A DNA stretch of 64,000 bases from Gammaproteobacteria bacterium (GCA_016705365.1 JADIYI010000008.1:372001-436000), one strand, 5' to 3'; shown: positions 32,200-42,277, counted from the stretch's first letter. Program-made: numbers and translations. Notes: generated from the letters alone by a model not told the origin.

Positions 32200-35100
32200 G
32201 TGGATCTGCCGAGAATCGTGGTGATGTGCTCCATCAGCACACTCTCCTGGTAGGGTTTGCCGAGATACAGGTCCGCGCCCAGCGCCAGCGCCCGCTCACG
32301 GTGCTTTTCCCCGGTACGCGAAGTGATCATGATGATCGGCAGGTGCCGCAACTGCTCGCTGAGGCGCACCTTGCTCAGCACCTCGAATCCATCCATGTGC
32401 GGCATCTCGATATCGAGCAGCATCAGGTCCGGCACCTCGTCGAGCAGCTTGGTCATCGCATCGGCACCATCCTTGGCGGAGACCACGCGCATGCCCTCTC
32501 GCTCGAGGATCCGGGTGGTGACCTTGCGTACCGTCACGGAATCGTCAACGACCATGATCAGGGGTGTCCGCGCGGTTTTTTCCTGCGGGGCGATCTGTGA
32601 GGTTTCGGCCTCGGCAAAGACGCCACGCGCGACATCGGCGCGCAGCATCGCGGGAATGTCGAGAATGAGCACCACGCTGCCATCGCCGAGAACCGTTGCG
32701 CCGCTCAGGCCCGGCACCGCGCCGAACTGCGGGCCGAGGCTCTTGACCACGATTTCACGCGCACCGACCAGGCGCTCGAGCGCGACCGCAAGCGTCTGGC
32801 CACCGCCACGAACCAGCACCACCGGAATGGTCGCACCGAGATTGGCGAGATCCAGCTCCCCGGGGTGCAGCAGGGAACCGAGGTAACGGACCTGGTAGCT
32901 CTGGCCCGCGTAGTGGAAAGGACTTGCATCGGGCCCGCTGTAGCGTTCGAGTTCATCGACCCGCATGCGCGCGACACCCTCCACCGTATTGAGCGGCAGG
33001 GCATAGACATCACTGCCGACCGCCACCATCAGCGCGCGGCTGACCGAGACCGTGAACGGCAAACGGATCAGGAACCGGGTACCTGCACCAGGCCTGGTCT
33101 GGATTTCCAGCGAGCCGCCCATCTGGCGAATTTCGCTGCTGACCACATCCATCCCCACGCCACGCCCCGATATCTGGGTTACACGGGTCGCCGTGCTGAA
33201 CCCGCTGTGCAGAATGAACTGCAGTACCTCGTGATCGCCCAGATGCGAAGTGGCGCCCATGAGGCCACGCTCGATCGCCTTGGCGCGCACCCCCTCGAGA
33301 TTCACACCCGCACCATCGTCGGCAACCGCAATCAGGACATCGCCGCCTTCGCGGGCAATATCGATCTGGATGAGTCCGGTTTCGTCCTTGCCGGCGGCGA
33401 TGCGCAGCTCCCGCGCCTCGATGCCATGATCGACGGCATTGCGCAACATGTGTTCGAGCGGCGCGACCACGCGTTCGAGAATGCCGCGATCGAGCTCGCC
33501 GCTCAGGTTTCCGAGCTCGAGCTCGACGCGCTTGCCAAGCTCTCCTGCCACCTGTCGCACGACCCGCTTGAGACGCGGCAGAATGCTGGCGAACGGCACC
33601 ATGCGCGAGCGCATCAGGCCTTCCTGCAGCTGGCTGTTGATGCGCGACTGCTGGATCAGAACGGTCTCGAGGTCGCGGGTTTTCTCGGCCAGGCTGCGCT
33701 TGATGTCGAGCAGATCGGAGGCGCTTTCGACCAGCGAGCGTGACAGTTGCTGGAGCTGCGAGTAGCGGTCCATTTCCAGCGGATCGAAACCGTCCAGCCC
33801 CGCACCCTCGGCGCGTTCACGCCGGAACAGCACCTGCGCCTCGGTGGCGATGTCGAGGCGACGCACCTGGTTCTGCAGCCGCTCGATGGTGCCCTGCATA
33901 TCCTCGAACAGGTGACCGAGCTCGCTGACCTGCTCTTCGACACGGCCACGCGAAATGCTGGTCTCCCCGGCCAGATTCACCAGGTCTTCCAGCAACTGGG
34001 CCGAAACGCGAACCACTTCGTCGCGCGGCTTCGCCGCCGGCGATGAGGTAATGGCCGGCTGACGTGCCGCCGCTATCGCCGCCATCGCGGTCGCTCTCTC
34101 CGGCGGCGGGGCCACGGCCGGCGCAGTGGCTGGCGGCAGGGGCTCGAGTGCGCTGACTGAAGCCTCCGGCTCCGCGGGTGGCACCTCACGCGCGGGCTCC
34201 GGCAGCTCGACCGGCGCGTGCTCCGGATCCTCGATCGCGACGCTCTCCACGGGCAGGACCGGCCGCTCCTTGACCATATCCATGGTGCGCAGCAGCTGCT
34301 CGTGGAACTCCGCAACACGCTCGAAGAAGTTGTCTCCGAAACCTCCGAAATGCAGGTTTTCGTTGATCAGGAAGGTTTCGAAATTATGGCTCAGTTCACC
34401 CAGGTATTTGAGGCCCGCCATGCGCGCGCCGCCCTTGAGCGTGTGCAGGTATCGTTGCAGATTGTCGAAAGGCCCGCGATCGTCACGACCATGGCGCCAT
34501 GCATCGATCGATTCGTCGATCGACACCATCAGCTCATCGGCCTCCTCGATGAAGATATCGAGCAGTTCGGTCTCCGCCTGCAGCAGATCGCGACCCACCC
34601 GGACACGCAGCAACTCCAGCCCTGCGTCGTCGCTCTGCGCGGCCGCGCTCGCCGCCGGCGCGGGCGCGACAGGCAGCTCGGCGCGCGCCGCGGCATAGGC
34701 ACGCAAACGCTCTATTATCGCTGCCGGAGCTTCCGGCAACTGGCCGGCGGCAAGACGGTCCATCACGTCCAGGAACGCTTCGAGAGTCTCCTTTATCAAA
34801 CCGAAGAGTTCCGCGGAGGGCGCCTCCCGCCCCTGCGCGGCCGGAGCAAGTGCCTCCAGCAGGGGCCCGGACAAGTCGAGCACGCCGTTGACCTCGAGCT
34901 GGGTCGCACGCTGGTGGATGGCGAGCAGCTCGTCGCAGAGACCCGCACGGCTCGCTTCCTCATCACGCGCGGAACTCCAGGCATCGAGCAGCGTGGTGGC
35001 GTGGAACAGCTTTTCCAGCGACTCTTCCAGGAAACGCGCCAGGCGCGCATCGCTCATCGCCGGTGCGCCGGCCAGCGGGACAGCCAGCGGCTGCGCCAGC

Positions 35101-38100
35101 AACCCGCGACACTCTTCGGCAAGGGCGGCTGCCTCGGAGTCCAATGGCGCATGCCCCTGCATCCGGGCGTCGAGCATGTGCACCAGGAAGGCGCAAACTC
35201 GCTGCAGCAGCGCGATCTCCGGGGGAGCCAGCAAACGACCGCCGAGGCCGGCCTCGCTGACGAACTCCTCCAGCGGCTCCAGCACATCGCCGATCAGGTC
35301 CTCGCCCGCCACCCGCGCGCTGCCGCGCAATGTGTGCAGCGTGCGCATCAGGGTCTGGGTGATGGTCCCGTCGCTGACCTCCGCAAGATAAGCACGCAAT
35401 GCCTCGACATGGCCGCGCGTTTCGTCGATAAAAATTTCCAGCAACCGATCCGCCGAACCGGCACCCGAGTCATCGAATGCTTCAGCGGCAACCGCGAGCT
35501 CGGCGGCTTCGAGTTCCGGCAACCAATCCTCGAGCTCGACCAGTTCCGGAACGTGCGCCGGCGCGAAGGGCTCCGTTTCGGGCCGCTCCGCGGGTGCCGG
35601 CTCCACTTCCACCTCCGCGACCGGGGGAACCTCGATTACAGGCTCCCGTTGCGGCTCCGCAGCGGCTTCTGCATCCGGCGCGGCGCTCTCCTCGGCCAGA
35701 GGCGCGGCCTCCATTGCCGACTCCACCGCAGGCTCTGCTTCTGCTCCGGTGATTTCGATCTCGAATGCCGGTGCCGCGATGTGCTCCACCGGTCCCGCAT
35801 CCGGTGCGGTGATGCCGGGTTCGGGCGCCGGCACAGCAACTTCCCCTGCCGCTTGCGCAACGGGCTCCACCACGGGCCAGATGATTTCGGGCTCGGGCGT
35901 CGCGCTTTCCTCCACCGGCTCCGCAACGGCCTCGGATTCCGGCACTGCGCTTTCGATGGCGGCTGTCTCTGGCGGCGGCGTTGCAATCTCCGCTGCCGGC
36001 TCCGCGGCTCCGGCGGCTACGCCCCAGTCCACCGCTTCCCCGCGTGCCAAGGCCTGCGCCGCCTGCTGCAGCTGATCCACCGGCGTCCGGTCCACCGCGC
36101 CGCGGCTCGCGAAAGCCTCCACCAGCGAGGGCATCAGGCGCCACGCCCGCTCGACCGCCTCCACCGTCTCCCGGTTCGCCGGCAGCGTGCGCTCGATCAC
36201 CCGGTTCAGCAGGTTCTCGACCGACCAGGCCAGCTCGCCCAGCACCTGCGCGCCCACCATCCGGCCGCTGCCCTTCAGGGTATGGAAGGCCCGTCGCAGC
36301 TCCGTCAGCGGCACGCCCGGCCCCGGCGCCTCGCGCCAGGCCGGCAGTTGCGCGCCGATGGCCTCCAGGACCTCACCCGCCTCCTCCAGGAATATCTCGA
36401 TGATCTCCGCGTCCAGCGGCTCTTCGTCCTCAACCCGCACCACGGGCGCGGCCGCGTACTCCGGCTGCGGCTCGGGCTGTGGTTCCGGTACCGTTTGCAC
36501 CTCGAACTCCGGCTCGAGTTCCAGAACCACTTCCGGCTCCCGTTCCGGCTCGGGCGTCGCCTCTACGGACGCGATCTCCTCTGCCGGCTCCGCGGCCCCG
36601 GCGGCTACGCCCCAAGCCACCGCTTCCCCGCGTGCCAAGGCCTGCGCCGCCTGCTGTAGCTGATCCACCGCCGCCCGGTCCACCGCGCCGCGGCTCGCGA
36701 AAGCCTCCACCAGCGAGGGCATCAGGCGCCACGCGCGCTCGACCGCCTCCACCGTCTCCCGGTTCGCCGGCAGCGTGCGCTCGATCACCCGGTTCAGCAG
36801 GTTCTCGACCGACCAGGCCAACTCGCCCAGCACCTGCGCGCCCACCATCCGGCCGCTGCCCTTCAGGGTATGGAAGGCCCGTCGCAGCTCCGTCAGCGGC
36901 ACGCCCGGCCCCGGCGCCTCGCGCCAGGCCGGCAGTTGCGCGCCGATGGCCTCCAGGACCTCGCCCGCCTCCTCCAGGAATATCTCGATGATCTCCGTAT
37001 CCAGCGGCTCTTCGTCCTCGACCCGCACCAAGGGCGCGGCCGCATGCTGCGGCGGCAATACCGGTTCCGGCTCGGGCTTTGAAAGCGCCGGCGCATGATC
37101 CAGCAGCATCTTGCCGATGAAGTCATCGGCCAGCGCGGACGCCGGTGTAACCACCACCACCGCCTCTGCCGACGCGGAAAGCAGCTGGCGCAGCGACTCG
37201 TGCGCCCCCGCCAGCACCAGGTCGGCGGGCGATTTGTCGATGAGCAGGCGTTCGAGGAAATACTCGACGCTGCTCAGGGCATCGGCAAATACTTCGATTT
37301 CCGCGGGCAGCAGTGCGCCGCGTTTTCCGCCCGCCGTCGCGACCACCAGCGCCTCGCAATCCGCAAGCACCGCGGCCGCCTTGTTCGAGCCCAGCAGCAG
37401 CATCGCGCCGCCCATCGCATGCAGACGCGCATCACTGCCCTCGAGCACGCTTGCCTCGCGCAAGCTCACATAGTCGGTCACCGCCTGCTTGATCTGATCG
37501 ATGCCCGCCTGCACTTCGCGACAGACCGCGACCTGTGCGCTCGCCAGCGGCGGGCGCCGTGATTCGGCGCGCGTGCTGTCCTTGCCGGCTGCGACTGCAC
37601 GCCCGGCAAGCCGCTGGTCGACGTCGAGCAAGGCAGCCGAAATTTCGGTGAGCCGCTCATCGAGCGCCGATCCGCTCAGCAGGCCCGCATCTATGCGCTC
37701 CAGCTGCGGCAACAGCAGCGCATGCTCCTCGCTGTAACCGAGGCCGGCCAGCACGCTCGCGATACGGCGCAGTTCCGGTTCCACCTCGCGCAGCACCCGG
37801 CCGATGGTGAATGCATCGCCCTCGCTCGCTTCGAGGCGCTCGAGCACCACGTTCAGCTCGGCGCCAATCGCATCGACCGCTGCGCCGGTGGCACCGAGAT
37901 CGTCGAGTGCAGTGGCATTGCGGGCACCCGCGGCATCCGGGCGCAGGTGATGACGTTGCTGGATTTCCGCCAGCTGCGCCGATACCGGAGAGCTCAATGC
38001 GATGATCGAAAGCAACTTGTCGTAGGCGGCCGCTGCAGGGGCACGGGCATAAAAACCCTGCTCCAGTGCCAGGTTCGCGCGAAACTCGTTATCGACTTCG

Positions 38101-38804
38101 CGCAAAGCCTCGTGCACCCGCGTATCGAGTGTGACGCCGCCCGCCCCGACTGCCTCGCACACCCCGGCACAGGCCTGCCACCACAGGCGGTGGTCGCCCG
38201 GACGCATGCAATCCGCGAGCATCGAGAACAGTTTCTGCAACGTCTGCAGGCGCTCGGAGACCGCCTCGCCGCGCAACAGTCCAAGCAGTTCGGTCTGGAA
38301 TTTCTGCCGCCCCCGCCGCAGCGTCTGCAACTCTTCCTCGTTCGCCGGCGTGGCATCCCGATCGACGCCGCGTTCGAGCGCGCGGGTATCGATTACCGGA
38401 TCCGGCATTGCCAGCGGCTCCGCGCCCCTCAATACGCGCAGTTCGTTGACCAGGCTCAGCACATCGAGTGGAGATTCCTGACGCTGGCTGGCAATGCGCC
38501 GCAGATAACCCGGCAATTGCAGGCCTGCGGCAAGCAGAACCTGCAGATTCGACTCTGAGCCCGGAATCCTGCCATGCAGCATTGCCTGCACGCCTTCTTC
38601 CACTTCACGGGCAAGCTGCACCGCACTCGCAATGTCCAGCAGGCGCAGCGTGGCGTGGATCTGGTGGGCGTGGGTCAACGCCAGGCGCAACCGGGTCTGG
38701 TCGGAAACATCGTCGGCATAGCCGAGCAAGGCCTTGCCGAACTGCTCGGAGGTCTGCTCGATCTCGCCCGTCACCCACTGCAGGGCCACGAAATCCTGAT
38801 CCAT
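32196..38804 (-). CDS. chpA: Chemosensory hybrid histidine kinase ChpA of the type IV pilus system
   Basis: This 2202-residue multidomain kinase is the core of Pil/Chp signalling. In order it has a FimL-like degenerate Hpt region (about 1-560); two almost identical Hpt domains with RAFHTLKGSGRMVG near residues 645 and 841; a Pro/Glu/Ala-rich linker; Hpt domains with RTLHTLRGSARVAGE (about 1156) and RYLHTLKGGARMAG (about 1453); another acidic linker; dimerisation helices; a CheA-type ATPase with N box HMLRNAVDHGIE (about 1789), DDGAGV and GRGVGMDVV; a CheW domain; and a C-terminal receiver with DDS and the phosphoacceptor in MLLDIEMPHMDGF (about 2130). The Pseudomonas homologue has 2472 residues. 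It would phosphorylate PilG and PilH to tune twitching and pilus dynamics. Confidence 0.95.
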   Translation of the reverse strand: MDQDFVALQWVTGEIEQTSEQFGKALLGYADDVSDQTRLRLALTHAHQIHATLRLLDIASAVQLAREVEEGVQAMLHGRIPGSESNLQVLLAAGLQLPGYLRRIASQRQESPLDVLSLVNELRVLRGAEPLAMPDPVIDTRALERGVDRDATPANEEELQTLRRGRQKFQTELLGLLRGEAVSERLQTLQKLFSMLADCMRPGDHRLWWQACAGVCEAVGAGGVTLDTRVHEALREVDNEFRANLALEQGFYARAPAAAAYDKLLSIIALSSPVSAQLAEIQQRHHLRPDAAGARNATALDDLGATGAAVDAIGAELNVVLERLEASEGDAFTIGRVLREVEPELRRIASVLAGLGYSEEHALLLPQLERIDAGLLSGSALDERLTEISAALLDVDQRLAGRAVAAGKDSTRAESRRPPLASAQVAVCREVQAGIDQIKQAVTDYVSLREASVLEGSDARLHAMGGAMLLLGSNKAAAVLADCEALVVATAGGKRGALLPAEIEVFADALSSVEYFLERLLIDKSPADLVLAGAHESLRQLLSASAEAVVVVTPASALADDFIGKMLLDHAPALSKPEPEPVLPPQHAAAPLVRVEDEEPLDTEIIEIFLEEAGEVLEAIGAQLPAWREAPGPGVPLTELRRAFHTLKGSGRMVGAQVLGELAWSVENLLNRVIERTLPANRETVEAVERAWRLMPSLVEAFASRGAVDRAAVDQLQQAAQALARGEAVAWGVAAGAAEPAEEIASVEATPEPEREPEVVLELEPEFEVQTVPEPQPEPQPEYAAAPVVRVEDEEPLDAEIIEIFLEEAGEVLEAIGAQLPAWREAPGPGVPLTELRRAFHTLKGSGRMVGAQVLGELAWSVENLLNRVIERTLPANRETVEAVERAWRLMPSLVEAFASRGAVDRTPVDQLQQAAQALARGEAVDWGVAAGAAEPAAEIATPPPETAAIESAVPESEAVAEPVEESATPEPEIIWPVVEPVAQAAGEVAVPAPEPGITAPDAGPVEHIAAPAFEIEITGAEAEPAVESAMEAAPLAEESAAPDAEAAAEPQREPVIEVPPVAEVEVEPAPAERPETEPFAPAHVPELVELEDWLPELEAAELAVAAEAFDDSGAGSADRLLEIFIDETRGHVEALRAYLAEVSDGTITQTLMRTLHTLRGSARVAGEDLIGDVLEPLEEFVSEAGLGGRLLAPPEIALLQRVCAFLVHMLDARMQGHAPLDSEAAALAEECRGLLAQPLAVPLAGAPAMSDARLARFLEESLEKLFHATTLLDAWSSARDEEASRAGLCDELLAIHQRATQLEVNGVLDLSGPLLEALAPAAQGREAPSAELFGLIKETLEAFLDVMDRLAAGQLPEAPAAIIERLRAYAAARAELPVAPAPAASAAAQSDDAGLELLRVRVGRDLLQAETELLDIFIEEADELMVSIDESIDAWRHGRDDRGPFDNLQRYLHTLKGGARMAGLKYLGELSHNFETFLINENLHFGGFGDNFFERVAEFHEQLLRTMDMVKERPVLPVESVAIEDPEHAPVELPEPAREVPPAEPEASVSALEPLPPATAPAVAPPPERATAMAAIAAARQPAITSSPAAKPRDEVVRVSAQLLEDLVNLAGETSISRGRVEEQVSELGHLFEDMQGTIERLQNQVRRLDIATEAQVLFRRERAEGAGLDGFDPLEMDRYSQLQQLSRSLVESASDLLDIKRSLAEKTRDLETVLIQQSRINSQLQEGLMRSRMVPFASILPRLKRVVRQVAGELGKRVELELGNLSGELDRGILERVVAPLEHMLRNAVDHGIEARELRIAAGKDETGLIQIDIAREGGDVLIAVADDGAGVNLEGVRAKAIERGLMGATSHLGDHEVLQFILHSGFSTATRVTQISGRGVGMDVVSSEIRQMGGSLEIQTRPGAGTRFLIRLPFTVSVSRALMVAVGSDVYALPLNTVEGVARMRVDELERYSGPDASPFHYAGQSYQVRYLGSLLHPGELDLANLGATIPVVLVRGGGQTLAVALERLVGAREIVVKSLGPQFGAVPGLSGATVLGDGSVVLILDIPAMLRADVARGVFAEAETSQIAPQEKTARTPLIMVVDDSVTVRKVTTRILEREGMRVVSAKDGADAMTKLLDEVPDLMLLDIEMPHMDGFEVLSKVRLSEQLRHLPIIMITSRTGEKHRERALALGADLYLGKPYQESVLMEHITTILGRST
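35993..37042 (-). repeat. Direct duplication of an Hpt-domain segment inside chpA
   Basis: Two stretches of about 460 bases, 35993-36454 and 36581-37042, lie in direct orientation with a 588-base offset and differ at only a handful of positions. Each encodes one complete Hpt domain from PLD(T/A)EIIEIFLEEAGE through RAFHTLKGSGRM to ARGEAV. The near identity at third codon positions indicates a recent duplication or ongoing gene conversion. Confidence 0.9.
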
Positions 38805-38833
38805 CGCGGAATTCCCGGGGAACCGTCAGCGAC

Positions 38834-40882
38834 TCAACGCGCGCGCGAGCCGCGTGCGTCGTCGGGCAATTTGAATCCGGCCACCGAGTTGCGCAATTCG
38901 TTGGTGATGCCCGCAAGCTTGCCGATCGATTGCGCCGTGGCCGTGGTTCCGGCCGAAGTCTGCGACGTGATTTCCTGAATGATGTTCATGGTGTTCGATA
39001 TGTGTCCGGCCGACGATGCCTGCTGCCGCGCCGCATTGGAAATATTCTGGATCAGCGCCGCCAGGTTCTTGGATACCGACTCGATCTCCTCGAGCGCCAC
39101 GCCGGCATCTTCCGCGAGCCGCGCTCCGCGCACCACTTCGGCCGTGGTTTGCTCCATGGAAGTCACCGCCTCGTGGGTGTCGGACTGAATCGTTTTCACC
39201 AGCGCCTCGATCTGCTTGGTCGCACCTCCGGAGCGTTCCGCCAGTCTCTGTACCTCGTCCGCGACCACTGCAAAGCCGCGCCCGGCATCACCGGCCATCG
39301 ATGCCTGGATCGCGGCATTGAGCGCCAGGATATTGGTCTGGTCCGAAATATCGTTGATCAGCGAGACGATATCGCCGATTTCCTGCGAACTCTCGCCGAG
39401 GCGTTTGATCCGCTTGGAGGTTTCCTGGATCTGCTCGCGAATCATGTCCATGCCACCGATGGTGTTCTGCACCACCTGAGATCCGGTGTTGGCCAGTGCC
39501 ACCGAACGGTCCGCGACGCCGGCCGATTCCGCGGCGTTCGACGACACCTGGTCGATGGTGACCGCCATCTCGTTGATCGCCGCGGATGCGCCTGCTATCT
39601 CCTGTGCCTGGTGTTCGGCAGCTTCCGCGAGATGCAGCGCGGTGGCCTGGGTGTCTTCCGCGGCGGAGGACACGTTTTTCGATGTCTGGTTGATCGATGA
39701 GACCAGCACCCGCAACTGGTCGACGGTGTAATTGATCGCGTCCGCGATCGCGCCGGTGAAATCCTCGCTGACCGTGGCCGTGGTGGTCAGATCACCGTCG
39801 GCGAGACCCGCCAGTTCGTCGAGCAGGCGCAGTATCGCCTGCTGATTGCGCTCGTTCGTTTCACCGGTCATCGCCAGGCGCCGGCGTGTGTTCAGCGTCG
39901 ATTGCACCCCGATCATCACCAGTGCGATCACGATCAGGACACCGAATATCAGCGCGCTTCCGGTGTTGAGCTGGCGCTCGTCCTCGAAATTGGTGATTCG
40001 ATCCGCAGCGACGCTGGTGGCATTGAACAGCTTGGGCGCATTCTGGACAATGGAATCGGCCGCCGTGCGCGCCTGCTTCAGATCCGTCGAGGAGTCGGCA
40101 ATCCGGCTCTTGCTGCTGCCCACGACCCGAAACAGCGCTTCCACCTCGTTGGCGAGCACGAGGGCATCCGCACCTGACAGCGCGGCCGTGCCCACCGTCT
40201 GGTTAGTACCCAGCATGCCGCCCAGGATACCGAGGAAGCGGTCGGTATCGCTGCTGAACTGTTCCGCTGCCGCGCTCGCATCGCTGCCACCCTGCAACAT
40301 CCGGTCGACATTGCGCGATATGCGCTCCGCCAGCCAGGCCTGGCGTTCCGCCTGTGCAACCTGGCGTGCGTTTGCGCCGCTGGCGGCAAGTATCTCGGCA
40401 ATGCGCCCGGATTTTTTCTGTACCTCCGGAATCGAGTCGTTCAGCTGTTTCGAGATTTCGCCGAGAAACTGGATACTTTCCTTTTTTGCCACGATCGTTG
40501 CCGCCGCGGCATCGATTTCAGACCATATCTTCTTCAGTACCGCCAATTCGCCGGCCAGCATGTCACGCGGGGAGGGAAGCCCGTCCCTGCCGTTATCGAG
40601 TTCGCCGAGCGCGGAATCAAATGCCTCGCGCGCGATTTCCAGCGCGGTGAATGCCTCGGTATCACCCGCCACCGCCACGCGTGCGCTGGTGTCGATTTGC
40701 TGGGAGTACACCCGCAAATTGCCCACCAGCTCCAGATACGCGGCATCGCGGTTGGTATCGCGCAGCATCACGAACAGGTTCCACATGAACGCGATGACCG
40801 CAACCACCAGGACAGCTCCCCATACCATCATCCACCGGCTGCTCGGCAGCCCAGGCACCGGGCTTCTCTGTTTGGCGTTCAT
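38834..40882 (-). CDS. pilJ: Methyl-accepting chemotaxis protein PilJ
   Basis: This 682-residue receptor has exactly the usual PilJ length. A first membrane helix (MMVWGAVLVVAVIAFMWNLF, about residues 17-38) precedes a periplasmic ligand domain. A second helix (ALIFGVLIVIALVMIGVQ, about 303-322) is followed by a HAMP-like linker and the cytoplasmic signalling domain, with hairpin tip ISDQTNILALNAAIQASMAG and VVADEVQRLAERS. It senses surface contact or PilA and controls ChpA through PilI. The start at 40882 (MNAKQRSP) has AGAGGA seven bases upstream; the ATG two codons earlier would leave no spacing. It lies 66 bases after pilI and 29 before chpA. Confidence 0.95.
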   Translation of the reverse strand: MNAKQRSPVPGLPSSRWMMVWGAVLVVAVIAFMWNLFVMLRDTNRDAAYLELVGNLRVYSQQIDTSARVAVAGDTEAFTALEIAREAFDSALGELDNGRDGLPSPRDMLAGELAVLKKIWSEIDAAAATIVAKKESIQFLGEISKQLNDSIPEVQKKSGRIAEILAASGANARQVAQAERQAWLAERISRNVDRMLQGGSDASAAAEQFSSDTDRFLGILGGMLGTNQTVGTAALSGADALVLANEVEALFRVVGSSKSRIADSSTDLKQARTAADSIVQNAPKLFNATSVAADRITNFEDERQLNTGSALIFGVLIVIALVMIGVQSTLNTRRRLAMTGETNERNQQAILRLLDELAGLADGDLTTTATVSEDFTGAIADAINYTVDQLRVLVSSINQTSKNVSSAAEDTQATALHLAEAAEHQAQEIAGASAAINEMAVTIDQVSSNAAESAGVADRSVALANTGSQVVQNTIGGMDMIREQIQETSKRIKRLGESSQEIGDIVSLINDISDQTNILALNAAIQASMAGDAGRGFAVVADEVQRLAERSGGATKQIEALVKTIQSDTHEAVTSMEQTTAEVVRGARLAEDAGVALEEIESVSKNLAALIQNISNAARQQASSAGHISNTMNIIQEITSQTSAGTTATAQSIGKLAGITNELRNSVAGFKLPDDARGSRAR

Positions 40883-40948
40883 CGTCATTTCCTCTCGCTG
40901 AAAATCGGGCGGATCAGGCGCGCCCGCATCGCCCATGGAAGATGCGCG

Positions 40949-41482
40949 CTACAGCGCTGCATCGAGAAACCGGCTGTCGTTCAGCAACAGCCCGGGCTGG
41001 AATATCGACCAGTCCCCGTCGCCGGCCGCGTATGCTCCGCGCGTTACCGTGGCCAGCGCGGCGTTGTCGGGAAGCGCTCCCTCGCGCAACGCCTCGGCAC
41101 CGAAATGCTTCAGGCCATGCACCTCATCGACCTGCAGCGCGCAGTAGATATCGCCGTGCTCCACGACCAGCGCCCGGTGTGCGCGCCAGTTGAGCGAGGG
41201 CCGGCCACCGAAAAACCCCGCGAGGCAGACAATCGGCAGCAAGCGTCCGCGGATATTGGCCACGCCACGGACCCACGGCTGAACCCGCGGCAGACGCGTC
41301 AGCTCCGGGAGCTTCAGGATTTCAGTGACCTCGCCCATCGGCACAACCAGCCGCTGGTCGAGCAGCGAAAAGCCGACCCCGCTCCAGTGTGGCTGAATAC
41401 GCAACCGTGCCTGTGCTTCCTCGCCGCCACTGCGCGCGCGGGTCGCGATGTCGAGCAGCAATTCAAAGGGCGACGCTGACAC
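40949..41482 (-). CDS. pilI: Twitching motility CheW-like protein PilI
   Basis: This 177-residue protein is a single CheW domain: GVGFSLLDQRLVVPMGEVTE, LPRVQPWVRGVANIRGRLLP and an LVVEHGDIYCALQVDEVHGL core. It couples PilJ to the ChpA kinase at the pole. Its length equals the Pseudomonas protein (178) closely. It is placed between pilH (11 bases) and pilJ in the conserved pilGHIJ order, on the minus strand. Confidence 0.93.
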   Translation of the reverse strand: MSASPFELLLDIATRARSGGEEAQARLRIQPHWSGVGFSLLDQRLVVPMGEVTEILKLPELTRLPRVQPWVRGVANIRGRLLPIVCLAGFFGGRPSLNWRAHRALVVEHGDIYCALQVDEVHGLKHFGAEALREGALPDNAALATVTRGAYAAGDGDWSIFQPGLLLNDSRFLDAAL

Positions 41483-41493
41483 GATGCTGGCGC

Positions 41494-41868
41494 CTAGCGA
41501 CCGGCCGCAGCCAGCACCTGCTCGATCGTGGCCAGCAGCACGCTATCCTCGACGGGCTTGGTGAGATAGCCCTTGGCGCCCTGGCGCGCCCCCCAGACAC
41601 GGTCGGTTTCCTGGCTCTTGCTGGTCAGCATGATGACCGGGATGGCCGCCGTTTGCGGATCGCGCGTGAGCTGGCGGGTTGCCTGGAACCCGTTCAGCCC
41701 GGGCATCACGATATCCATGAGGACCAGGTCGGGCCGCTCCGCGCGCGCGACCTGCATGCCCTGCTCGGCACAATCGGCCGACAGTACCTCGTAACCGTTG
41801 CGTTTCAGTATTTCGCTGACCTTGTACATCTCGGTAGGCGAATCATCGACGATCAATACGCGAGGCAT
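41494..41868 (-). CDS. pilH: Twitching motility response regulator PilH
   Basis: This 124-residue protein is a stand-alone receiver domain: RVLIVDDSPTEMYKVSEILK (acidic pocket), DLVLMDIVMPGLNGFQATRQ (phosphoacceptor Asp), VIMLTSKSQETD (Thr/Ser switch) and GYLTKPVEDSVLL (Lys). It lacks an output domain and is thought to oppose PilG or act as a phosphate sink, favouring pilus retraction. It follows pilG by 19 bases. Confidence 0.93.
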   Translation of the reverse strand: MPRVLIVDDSPTEMYKVSEILKRNGYEVLSADCAEQGMQVARAERPDLVLMDIVMPGLNGFQATRQLTRDPQTAAIPVIMLTSKSQETDRVWGARQGAKGYLTKPVEDSVLLATIEQVLAAAGR

Positions 41869-41887
41869 GCTGGCTCCCTGGAGCTGA

Positions 41888-42277
41888 TCAGCTCGCCGTC
41901 CTGACGTGCTGCCCGATCGCGCCGAGCAATTCGTTGCGGCTGAACGGCTTGGTGAGGTACTGGTCGGAGCCGACGATGCGTCCCTTGGCCTTGTCGAACA
42001 GCCCGTCCTTGCTCGACAGCATGACCACCGGTGTCGACTTGAATTCGCTGTTGTTCTTGATCAGGGCACAGGTCTGGTAGCCGTCGAGACGCGGCATCAT
42101 CACGTCGACGAAGATGATGTCGGGCTTGTTGTCAGCGATCTTGGCCAGTGCATCGAAGCCGTCCTCCGCCGTGATCACCTCGCAACCCTCCTTTTGCAGC
42201 AGCGTCTCGGCGGTGCGCCGGATGGTTTTGCTGTCGTCTATGACCATCACCTTGAGGCCGGCCAAGCTCTGTTCCAT
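41888..42277 (-). CDS. pilG: Twitching motility response regulator PilG
   Basis: This 129-residue single receiver domain has VMVIDDSKTIRRTAETLLQ, the phosphoacceptor in IIFVDVMMPRLDGYQTC, VVMLSSKDGLFDKA and DQYLTKPFSRNELLG. PilG is the ChpA output that promotes pilus extension and raises cAMP in Pseudomonas. It is the first gene of pilGHIJ-chpA-chpC and is divergent from gshB. The 173-base spacer 42278-42450 holds AT-rich sequence around 42384-42400 but no promoter I can call with confidence. Confidence 0.93.
   Translation of the reverse strand: MEQSLAGLKVMVIDDSKTIRRTAETLLQKEGCEVITAEDGFDALAKIADNKPDIIFVDVMMPRLDGYQTCALIKNNSEFKSTPVVMLSSKDGLFDKAKGRIVGSDQYLTKPFSRNELLGAIGQHVRTAS

Noticed and set aside
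34218..36659. 813-codon open frame on the plus strand
   Set aside because: It is exactly antisense to chpA. Its Arg/His/Leu/Gly-rich translation has no domain character, while the opposite strand encodes clear Hpt and linker sequence.
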